DNA of 64,000 bases. It comes from Acer yangbiense. Lineage: Eukaryota; Streptophyta; Magnoliopsida; Sapindales; Sapindaceae. Location of the stretch: NCBI GenBank assembly GCA_008009225.1, contig CM017765.1, forward strand, positions 34,428,452-34,492,451. Reading direction: 5' to 3'. Shown here piece after piece: positions 45,770-55,867 of this stretch. Position numbers and translations under genes: made by a program. The notes beneath the pieces were generated by a model. It did no database searches, was not told where the DNA came from, and saw only the letters and a program-made list of their open reading frames with translations. Each line of letters opens with the position of its first letter. The first letter of the stretch is position 1.

Positions 45770-48700
45770 ATGAATCGGGTTAGGATTGTAATATCTTACA
45801 ACGGTCGATGGGAGCAGTTTCCCGATGGAAGTCAGAGTTTTATTGGATCCGATAACAGGGGAATGTATCTGTCAAAGAATATGACTTACGAAGAATTGTT
45901 GGCGATCGTGCATACCATTGTGAAATACGATGAAAATAAATTCACTGTTGATCTGTCATCAATATCAATCATTCCTGGCAGTACATGTCGCACATTTATA
46001 AGGAATGACGACGATGTCCAGTTTATGCTGGGGGAAGATCGAGTGATCCCTCAAGTATGTGTCAGTGTAACTGAAAGGACTGTTGGAGATATGATAGGGA
46101 ATGATATTCCTCGTCCTGAAAATACCCAACAGTTTGGATCCTTTAGCGGTAGCAACCAAGGGTTCACCCAAAGGAGTGCCACCGAAGGTGGGGAAAACAT
46201 GTGTGGTGTCCCACCGGTAACGGTCAACCATACAGATGTAGTTGAACCTCAAATTGTTAATGTGTTTGGGTGTCGAATTGAGCAGTACAATGAGCATTAC
46301 AATGAGCAGAACAATTACTTGAACCATGATGTGGATAATGATGCAACTAATGAACAGGTTGATGATCTGCAAAATGTGGATGAAGAGCCTGAACAAATTC
46401 AAACACATAGTAGACGTGTACAAGGAGTTAGTTGCACTGCACCAGATATGGCTGGGACTTCCGAGGTCCGGTATAACGTAACAGCATCTGAATCTGATAA
46501 TATGACAACGTGGGTTATTCTCGGAGCAGATGTATACTCGTTTGGTACTGGTACAAACAGCACCTTCGCAGCGCAAGAACCTAGAACCATGATTTATAAA
46601 GGTCAATTTTTTCAGAGTAAAAAGGATTTGAAAAGGCTAGTTAGCCATTTTTCAATGCGGCAGAACTTTGAATGGAAGGTGAAAAGGTCGAATAAGACAA
46701 CTTTACATCTGGTCTGCATCATTGACGAATGTACGTGGAAATTAAGAGCGGTGAGGAGAGATGAAGGGACTTACTTTCAAGTCAGAAGTTTTGTCAACGA
46801 ACACAGTTGTCCGTTGGAGGAGATTCACCGTCGGCACCGACAAGCTAGTGCAGTCACAATCGGAGAAGTCGTTGCCCCTAGACTTCAGCAACATGATGGA
46901 CGTCTCATGCGTCCCAAGGACATAATTACCGATATGAAAACAATATATTGCATCCAAATCATGTACAGTAAAGCACATGATGCCCTGCAATATGCATTGT
47001 CATTGAGCTATGGAACACATGAAGAAACTTTCCAACTGCTGCCATCTTTTGCATACATTCTCGAACAGTAAAATCCTGGCACAATCACGGACTTACAGTG
47101 CCCAGACGATGGTAAATTCCTTTACTTTTTTATGTCGTTATGGTCCTCAATTAGAGGTTTTCGGAGGTGTATGCGTCCTGTGATTGCAGTTAATGGTACC
47201 TATTTGAAGGGAAGATTCGGGGGTACAATGTTTGTTACAACTGCACAAGATGGAAACGAACAGGTGTATCCAATTGCTTTTGGGTACGGTGACTCAGAAA
47301 ACAACCATTCATGGGAGTGGTTTTTGGAATGCTTGAGGGGGGCCCTTGGTCATATAGATGATCTGGTTTTCATTTCCGATCGTCATGAAAGCATTGAAGC
47401 AGGGATTTCTACAGTGTTCCCTTATGCAACCCATATGAAAGTCCTCAAAAATACTCGAGGTGTGTTTATCAATATAAAGCTAGAGGGGGGGGGGGGGGGG
47501 GGGTGAATAGATTTTATCTAATTATTACCCAATTTTCGCATGCATGTCAATTTTACGAAAATACCCCTAGCAAGTCAACAAAACATACAAGTGTAATAAG
47601 ATGCGGAAATAGTAAATGACACTTGATGTATACGTGGAAAACCCAACCACTGGGAAAAACCACGGGCTGTTAAGTGCGCCACACTCGGACCTCGAAATCC
47701 ACTATATGAAAAGACGGTTACACCCTCAAGTGATTCTCGGACCCTCACCCTAGATAACCTCAGGCTATGGACACTACCAATCGCCACTCTTGGTTCAATC
47801 CCTAGTGATATCCCCTGATACACTACTCTTGGCGTGAGCACCCTCTAATCTACCACGCGGGCCTTTTATAGCGGCTCTAGTCCAATTTGCTTGAGGCCTA
47901 AGCAACCTTAGCCCCAAGACTTCAATCTCTCAAAAGAGATGCACAACCCTATGTGAATATGTATGAATATTCAATTAATGCAATAAGAGCTAGGGTACTC
48001 TAAATGCTTACCTAGGATTATAAGATGACAATATAATCAATCCTAGATATCACATATAGCTATATGACATGGCATATAACTTTAGCTAAGTAAAGGATAA
48101 CCAATCCTAGATACAAAGCTATCATATAAAACCCACAAACATTCAAAGGATTAACTAGTTGATTAAAAAACAATCTATCAACCTGGTTATCAATACATTA
48201 CACAAGAATGTTCATGGCATAGCTTTTAGGCAATAATGACCTAATCAAATAAGCTATGAAAACTAATCTCAATCAATAAATGAGATCAATTAGCTAGATG
48301 GCATATGAACATTAAAACCTAGCTAACAAATAAAAACCCAATCAACACATAATCTCAATCTTATATGTAGAAATTAATCTAAACACATATAAGTAAAATA
48401 TGAGATAAAATTGATAAGTAGAAACACTAATTATGTAAGATAAAAGTGTTCAACAAATCATACCATGTGTGTTGAAGAAGTCCCATGCATTAGCATATGC
48501 TAGATGATCCTAGATGATGCTTAGATGAAGATTTATGCATGTGGGAATGGGTTTAGAGAGATAAAGATATGATCTTTAAGCTTTCTCTCTCAAGTCTCTC
48601 TAAATATCTCTCTAGGGTTCTTATGATCAAAGACTTGTATTCTGAACCAGAGATAAGGATGTATTTATAGAGACCAAAAACAGGGCAGGTGAAAATACAA

Positions 48701-50471
48701 TTTTGCCCTTGAAACGCACCGATCGGCGGTTTCATTCGGCGGCCAGGCCGCCGAAATGAACCGCCGAATGGCTCCCGAGCGGAACAGGGGAACTTCGGCG
48801 ACTTCATTCGGCGGTTTGGAAACCGCCGATCCCAACCGCCGTTTTGGACCCGAGAGATATATTTCAATCAGGTCTCATTCGGCGGTTTCGAACGGCGGCC
48901 AGGCCGCCGAACGTAACCGCCGAGTCACCAAAAATGGTGAAATCAAGGAGAAGCCAAAGGCATCTCCACCGGCGATCATCGCGCAAAACAAAGCACATTA
49001 CCGTGCACGCGCGGACGTTTCCGAACATCCTTAGGGAAACGAATTACTCCACACTAAAAGCTAACATACATGAAGTGCAAGTGTGGGTATTGAATGCATC
49101 CTAATGCCTAACATGTCATGGCATTATCATATAACAAGATGCAATCAATTCAACATGCAAGAAGAGATATTGAATAAAACAATAAAGCACAATGCACACA
49201 AAATATAAACACACCATACAAGAATAAGAGTTATGCATGTTGTGTGTGTGTGTGCAACTATGTCTCTTCAAGCCAATGTAAGCACTAGATATATACCTTT
49301 GGTGCTTGTCCTCTTGAGGTCTTGGAAAGGGTCTTGATCTTCAACAAACACCTAGACTACCCTTACAACCAAACCCCAACATGTGGTTTGACCACGAAAT
49401 AAGCCAATCAATTAATGGGAATCCTTACACCATACCATATATTGCTGGCATTTTGGTGAAAATATGAAGAAGCGATTCCACAAAAAGGATGTTGCCGACA
49501 TAATGGATAGTGCTGCTAGGTCGTACAGTGAAATCCAATACGATCGCCACATAGAGGAGTTACGTAAGCTGCACAAGGGTGCATACGATTATGCTATTGA
49601 TGCTGGTCCACACAAGTGGTCTCGCGTTCACTGTCCCCAAAGAAGGTACAGCTTGATGACTACAAATGTTGCAGAGTGCATAAACTCATGCTTAAAATTC
49701 GCACAGCAACTGCCACTAATGACACTGGCAGAGTTCATTAGGAATATGCTACAGAAGTGGTTTCACGATCGTCATACAGCTGCACAGTCCATGCGTCATC
49801 GATTGACCGATGCAGCACATGGGGTGATCCAGAAACGGGTCGAGAAATGCAATTATATGACCGTAAATGCAGTTGACTGGAACATATTCTCCGTCAAACA
49901 CAAGAGAAAACAGTGGACGGTTAACTTAGCCCGGAAGACTTGCAGGTGCAACAAATTCCAAATGGACTTTTTACCTTATTCACACGCACTCGCAGCGGCA
50001 AGGTACATGACAAGTTACATTTAATGTTTTTCTATAACCAAACGTGAGTCTCACTGTTTTCATTGTTGCAGGGAGCGGAACTTGGATTTCACATCTCTGT
50101 GTGCGGACTACTACAAGAGGGAGACACTTATTGATGCATACTCGGTTTCTATTATGCCTGTTGGCCATCCTTCTTCATGGGTGGTTCCATCCGATATCGC
50201 AGCGCGGGTGGTTTTAAATCCAAAGACGAAGAGACAATCAGGTCGCCCCATGGAAGGTCGACACGCATCGTCTTCGGAGAGGACAACCACACAGTCGTGT
50301 AGAAGATGTGGACAACCAGGACATAATAGCAGGCGGTGTTTGAATCCGCCTATGGTTAATGAAGGTCCCAGGACAATTGTCCCCGATGATTACCGTCGCA
50401 AGTGTAGCATCTGTCACACAATAGGACACAACAAACAAACATGCCCTCAGAAGGACACGCCAGTGGAATGA
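45770..50471 (+). pseudogene. mudrA-like MULE transposase, interrupted
   Basis: The first frame (45770-47071) has an N-terminal PB1-like region (VRIVISYNGRWEQFPDG), then the MuDR DNA-binding region (FQSKKDLKRLVSHFSM; CIIDECTWKLRA…NEHSC, near 46600-46820). A TAA at 47069-47071 stops a frame that otherwise continues. The DDE core is at 47170-47430: PVIAVNGTYLKGRFGG, AFGYGDSENNHSWEWFL and ISDRHESI. A 1994-bp solo LTR interrupts it at 47436. The rest (49435-50002) has TTNVAECINSCLKFA and the SWIM-like CRCNKFQMDFLPYSHALAA. A 69-bp intron (50003-50071) leads to a last exon with two zinc knuckles (CRRCGQPGHNSRRC, CSICHTIGHNKQTC) ending at 50471. The first catalytic Asp is Asn (VNG for VDG) and the SWIM Cys is Tyr (PYSH for PCSH), so it is inactive in several ways. 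Confidence 0.9.
47436..49429. repeat. Solo LTR (1994 bp) inside the MULE transposase
   Basis: Bounded by TGAAAGTCC at 47436 and CCTTACA at 49429, with a perfect 5-bp duplication CCATA at 47431-47435 and 49430-49434. A 20-odd G run lies near 47485-47503. GC-rich palindromic GGCGG/CCGCC blocks lie near 48720-48920. Same family as 1-664. No coding capacity; ORFs at 47575-47841 and 48553-49104 are not genes. Confidence 0.9.
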
Positions 50472-50925
50472 ATGGAGCCGTACAAGAGGAAGACGATCAA
50501 ACATAACAAGGCAGTACAAGAGGAAGATGAATTGCCACCAGAAAAGCTTGTGATTGAGAAACATGTCTCCAACTTGATGTCTTCCAACATCGTTCAGACT
50601 TTGGGAACCATGATCGATACAATTGTTTTATGAGACCCTTGGTTCTTATGCTTTTATGTAGAACTAATATGATTGATTTTATGTTGGAGAAAAGCTTGCG
50701 ATTGCTAATGTGTTCCAACATCATTCAGACTTTGGGAACCATGCTCGATACAGTTGTGTTATGGTTTTATGTTGAATAATTTTTAATTTATTTTTTCCTG
50801 AAATTGATTTGAATTTAGTTGTTTGTGTAATGTCATACTGGATCCTTTGTTAATTGCAAACACTTAAAAAGAAAAACAAATTATTTTTTTTCATTACTGA
50901 AATGTTATGTACATAAACTAAATCA
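50472..50925. other. Spacer between the two convergent MULE genes
   Basis: After the mudrA stop, a near-duplicate pair occurs: TCCAACATCGTTCAGACTTT near 50584 and TCCAACATCATTCAGACTTT near 50713. AT-rich DNA follows to the Ulp1-like stop. It should hold both 3' ends. Confidence 0.5.
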
Positions 50926-51538
50926 TTATCTCGAAGACCAGTCCTTCGAGTTGCAAAAAACCTCCACAGCCATCTTCTCTCGAATGGTGGTCATATCATT
51001 TTTCGACCAGTCAAAAGTATCCCTGTTCGCAGCCAGATACTCTATCAATCTTAAAGTATGAGCACCACAGTTACCCCTACAATTCACCACATGAACAACC
51101 GTTACAATGGAATTATATGAAAACGAATTTGGATAAAATCAGATCTTGAAACAGTCATACCCTGTGTCCTGTTGTGGCACACGGTCTGCAGACACATAAT
51201 AAAAAGTGAATGCCCTAGTAGTCTTTGAGTACGTCATATCACCCCTCCGTCTGCGATTGTGAAAGTTCACCGCATGCAGCATCGGGGGTAAAAAATACCG
51301 TAAGCACACGAGCTGCATTTTCCTGTGGCTGAATGGAACCTCCTGTCTGTACGAGTCAAAAAGGAAAATATTCCCTCCTGTGAGGTCGATGCTGACCAGG
51401 GCCCAATGCGTACGTCCAAGGTTGCACGGAATCAGAACCTGCAGGTTTAAAAAGCAATGTGCGATCAGCGTGACATTTATTTTTCAAAACTTTAATGGAA
51501 AACATGTAAAATAAACACTCACGGAGTCAACATTGTGC

Positions 51539-51584
51539 CATGGTATGTTTCCTAGCGAAAGCATGGTATGTTTCCTAGCGGGAG
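51539..51584. repeat. 23-bp tandem duplication in the protease region
   Basis: CATGGTATGTTTCCTAGCG is present twice (51539-51561 and 51562-51584). This shifts the reading frame of the Ulp1-like gene. Confidence 0.85.
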
Positions 51585-52377
51585 CAGCCCACGTACCACC
51601 ATAAGGTCTTCTTCGGACCACTTCTACTTCTGTGAAGACCAACCAGTATGGGGTCTATCAGACCCACTTCCCATCTTTCTATCCCAGCGGTTACATAACC
51701 ATGACTGTACAAAAACGTTAGGTTATAGATGTATGAAACACATCAATGCACAAGCAAATACCGTACAATTTAAACACTTACATAAAACTGTGAATCCAGT
51801 ATGTTGATCCTCAGACCGTAGACAGTGGGAAATGCTCGCTGACGCTTCCGTAGAATCTTCAAGTAAGCGTCAATGTGCTGAAAGTTTGAACATTTTTATT
51901 TGTTAGGATTGTACAATTGTTGTAACAACATATACATATATTACAGTTATGAACATACCGTATCCTCCAACTCCATAAAGTTGCTTTGAAACCGGTGGAA
52001 CCAAAGGACATCGACTGGCAAGTGTAGATCCACATCACGCCTGCATAATTGTTGAAGAAGTTAGATAACGAAGTCAAGTCAGTTTTACTAAGCTGTTTTA
52101 AAATAAATACAGAGATTGTAATATCTACGATTATACTTACAATTCCCCTGTCAGGTTCCTCTTGTACGCTTGGTACGCCTGGTACGCCGCTAGATGATCA
52201 GGATCTATCAGTTCGTGGGGCACCCATACATGTGGTGGCTATGGCATAGTCCTTGCCCTCTTCGGCCGACAAGGGTCAGTGTATGGGCTTCGCTCCTGCC
52301 AACCTCGCCTGCGAACCCGATCCTGACGTTGAAGGGGTGGGGGACTCCGATCCAAACCACGGGGATCCACCAAACGT

Positions 52378-52515
52378 GTGCTCTGTATAGAGGAACTCTG
52401 TCCCCATGGATCGCCAGCAGGGGTGCTCTGTATGGAAAAACTCTATCCTCGTGGATCGCCTGCAGGGGTGCTCTGTATAGAGGAACTTTGTCCTCATGGA
52501 TCGCCTACAGGGGTA
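52378..52515 (-). repeat. 45-bp in-frame tandem repeat in the Ulp1-like linker
   Basis: Three units begin GTGCTCTGTATAGAGGAACT (52378, 52423, 52468), with a degenerate fourth after them. The period of 45 bp equals 15 codons, so the repeat could expand without breaking the frame. Confidence 0.85.
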
Positions 52516-54270
52516 AGCCCTGCCCCGATGGGTGCGTCAGGACTGAGGAACTCTATCCCCGTGGAATGAATGGAAGGATGTGCTGCACTAGGATCAACCA
52601 GAGGGTGCGCAATATGGAGGCACTCTGTCCCAAGTCCTAGGGATGAACAACATGATCTGATAATACCTGATGAGGTACCTAGTCTATCTCCATATGTACT
52701 GTCTCAGTGTCATCAGTACCACCAGTAACCTCCTCTCTTGGTGTCACACCTAGCCCCTACTGATCAGACACTGCCTGCGTACTAGGGTGCAGCTGACGCC
52801 CAGTCTGTAAGTCTGCTCCGTCCTGATGACTACCAGTCCAGTCTCTATCACTGAAGTGTCGGTCTTGGTCATCGATCGACGGGTCATGAAATGGTGGGTC
52901 ATCGGACCGTCTGCCTTCAGTAGGTGTCTGCGGCGTCGAACCCTTAAGACCCCAAATCAAATCTAGCAACTCCTTATGCTGTTGATCTCGCTTTTTGTCA
53001 ATCATTTGCACTTCATCCCGTAACTCTCGAAACGCATCCAGCAGTTCAGTATACCTACGGTCCTGAAATGAAAAAAAATAAACACGTTGTGAGTACTAAA
53101 AGTTTCCAATTGTTTTCAGATTAAATACTGCGGTGTAACTACTTTTACGTACCTCTAGATGCCCTCCGACGCCTCGTCGTGAGTGACCTTCAGGTCGAGG
53201 CTGTGTGAGCAACACAAATCAAACTCCCCTATGCCTCACGGGACTCCTACTGCGACCCTCCACGTCAGAACCATCTGTATCACTGGGTCCCGAATGCGGA
53301 TACTCAGTATCACTGGGTCTCGAATACGGTCCTTCAGTATCATTGGGTTCGGCAATCGTACGGTGTTCGGCATTGGCATCGACATCATACAGACTGCCTC
53401 CCTCCTCAATGCCCTCATAGTACCGTTCAGCCAGCTCTGCTGGTGTCGGCACCAATTTCAACCTCGCAAACATCTGAAATCAATGTTAGACCATTTGTAA
53501 TCGTATACATACTATTAACTATTAACGTTAACATAACAGATACTTACCTTTTCAATGAAAATGGAATCCAACTTATCCCCCCTTGGTCGCTGACTCAACT
53601 CCCATTTTAGAATACGGGGGGATAGCTTGATTTCCCTACGGGTCCCACAATCTTCGATGGCAAGATCGGGGATAACCTCAAAAGCAAATATCTGCGTAAT
53701 AGATAAGTACAATAATAATCAAACACATCAATCATATGAAAATAAAAAATACAATTAAAGTATGGAATTAAATTCTAAATTCTTACCAATAGTGCATAAG
53801 TACAACCGTATATGTTATACGTCTCTACCTTGTGTACTTCAACGCCCTTTTCTCGCTGTTTTCTTTCGAACCGTTCCTAACGACCATCCAACGCATGCTT
53901 GAACCCATAAATAGATCGCCTATACACATGCCCACCCCACGAGAATGCATCAAAAGCGTCCAAGTTCTCGATTAGGCGAAACTGCCATAATGGGACTTTC
54001 TCTCTCTCGTCCAAACCCATTAGTATCCAGTTAAGCATATACAGTAAGCATAGCTTAACCGCATCGTACTACTCAGCAAAATCACCGGTCCGTACAACGG
54101 CTCTCAGCTCTCCAAACTCGACCTCATCTCGACCCTCAAAGTACCGCTGGTGTATGCCATTCTGTACCACATCATAGATCGACGTGTCGGGAAGTTGTCC
54201 GAACTTCAATCCGGTGATTAGACAGAACTCAACCTTCGAGAACCGGACCGAATGCTTTCCTAAAAGAAAT

Positions 54271-54290
54271 CTCATCTCATCTCATCTCAT
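54271..54290 (-). repeat. (CTCAT)4 microsatellite causing a frameshift
   Basis: Four CTCAT units in the sequence for EDEMR. The frame before (ending 54277) and after (starting 54275) do not join; extra units relative to the family pattern explain the shift. Confidence 0.8.
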
Positions 54291-54619
54291 CTTCCGGCCC
54301 GTCGTGATACAACTCACGAATAAGCAATCGATGGACAATGCCAGCTGAAAACTTCATGTTGCGCTGCATCCGAAGAAAATGTCCAAAACACGACTCAGTG
54401 TACCGACGTCGTTCTTCGATCGCAAGATCTTCAGGTACACTGTTAAGTGCATTTTCGATATCTCTAAGGTGACCGAAATGGTCATGCCGAGTTATTTTCC
54501 CCGGGTACCTTTCTTCCGCTGGAGTTTTCAGAAAATCTTTCAATGGATTTCTCATCTGCATATTCACATAAAAAAAAATAAAAGAAATTAATATATATAA
54601 CTTCATGAAAAGGCTCGGA

Positions 54620-55110
54620 CACTGAAAAATAAAAGTCATGGAGACTTTTAGAAAAGGCTCGGAGTGAGGTTCAAAAGTCTCGGAGACTTAATGAAAAGGC
54701 TCGGGTACTATTAATCAAAAGGCTCGGAGACTTTATAAAAAGGCTCGAAATATTATGTAAAAAGCTCGGATGAAGGTTTAAAAGGCTCGGAGATTCAAAT
54801 TACAAAAACCTACATCATATTATTTAAAAGGCTCGAATGAAGGTTTAAAATGTTCAGAAAATGCTCGGATAAAGGTTTAAAAAGCTCGGATGAAGGTTTA
54901 AAAGGCTCGAGATTCAAATTTCAAAAACCTACATCATATTCTTTAAAAGGCTCGGATGAAGGTTTAAAAGGCTCGGAGAAAGGTTTAAAAGGCTCGGAAA
55001 TGAAAAATTACAGAAAACCTAATCACATTACTTAAAAGGCTAGGACGAAGGTTTAAAAGGCTCGGAAAAGGCTCGGATGAAGGTTTAAAAGGCTCGGAGA
55101 ATGTTCTATT
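54620..55110 (-). repeat. Right GGCTC subterminal array
   Basis: More than fifteen copies of AAAAGGCTCGG, many as GGCTCGGATGAAGGTTTAAA. On the minus strand this is CCGAGCCTTTT, so it is the inverted counterpart of the left array. The ORF at 54850-55035 is a translation of the repeat. Confidence 0.9.
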
Positions 55111-55531
55111 CATCGTCTTCAACAAAATTTTTACAGAACTTTAAACCTAATCAAACAAACCTAATGAACAATAAATCTAATCAAACCTAATCTATATGTC
55201 TAACCAAACACCAAACATCAAACACAAATCAAATTAACAACAACAAAACGCGTGAGAGAGAAAGTTCAACTCACCACTGGACGCTTGGAGTCGAGAGGGG
55301 TAATGTAGCACCACCGCCGGTGATTCGCCGTCACTTTTTTGGCCGGATTTCTTGCACCGATAACTTCTCTCCCAACTGTTCTCTCTCCCTCAAGTTTTTT
55401 CTCTCACGTTTCAAAACACACAAACAGACAAAATAGGGGTATTTTTGTCTGGTCACCAAGATTGATGCCTTTTAAACTTAGATTATTAAAGTGGTGCTAT
55501 TCTTACAAAAACCCTCCAAATAGTGACATTT

Positions 55532-55727
55532 AAATTTCGAACCCTTGAAATAATACATATAAAGTTTTAACTTTTAAATAGTTAAAAAGAAAACCGCCTT
55601 AATGAAAATGACACACACACGTTGTTATAAGACGTTAAATGTCAGATTAGTATATTATTAGTAAAATTTCAAAAACTGGATTTTGTTTTCTCTAAAAATT
55701 CCAAACCCCCAAAAACCCCTCTCTTCT

Positions 55728-55759
<32 letters not shown>

Positions 55760-55867
55760 CTTTTCAAGATTTCTTTTTCCCTCTCAATTTTTCGCTCGAT
55801 TTGCTATTAGGGTTTTTATTCTTTTCTAAATTTTGCAATCGTTTTTTGCTTTTTCGATCTCTGATTC
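55532..55867 (+). promoter_or_regulatory. ECT promoter / 5' UTR region
   Basis: Only 336 bp separate the MULE end from the ECT start codon. A pyrimidine-rich leader with a long CT microsatellite (about 55719-55762) is typical of plant 5' UTRs. No clear TATA box is seen. Confidence 0.6.

Larger units (their letters stand above)
50926..54639 (-). pseudogene. Ulp1/C48 protease-like gene with DUF1985-type region (KAONASHI-like)
   Basis: The N-terminal part (54639-53830) is DUF1985-like: IVHRLLIRELYHDGPEDEMR, then RFLLGKHSVRFSKVEFCLITGL, then a frame with CLLYMLNWILMGLDEREKVP. A polar, Pro-rich linker follows (52750-53480). The C-terminal part is a Ulp1 cysteine protease: VDVLWFHRFQSNFMELED, RTHWALVSIDLTGGNIFLFD (His and Asp) and GNCGAHTLRLIEYLAANRD (Cys), ending at 50926. 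Ulp1 enzymes cut SUMO; the job of MULE-borne copies is not known. A CTCAT slippage frameshift (54271-54290), stops at 54069-54071 and near 53880, and a 23-bp duplication (51539-51584) show it is dead. Several introns are implied but not all borders are clear. Confidence 0.85.
41011..55531. mobile_element. MULE carrying transposase and Ulp1-like genes, about 8.5 kb plus insertions
   Basis: The outermost similarity is AAATGTCACT at 41011 against the complement of AGTGACATTT at 55522-55531. Further in, AAGTTTAAAAGGCACCAAT is inverted near 55468-55490. Inside are a GAGCC-rich array at each side in opposite orientation, a mudrA-like gene (+) and a Ulp1-like gene (-), converging near 50.5-50.9 kb. 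Removing the gypsy fragment and the solo LTR leaves about 8.5 kb. I do not find a matching 9-bp target duplication, so the extreme ends are approximate. MULEs with Ulp1-like (KAONASHI) genes are known in plants; this is a decayed member. Confidence 0.85.

Noticed and set aside
46399..46606. Minus-strand ORFs over the MULE transposase
   Set aside because: Shadows of the plus-strand mudrA reading frame.
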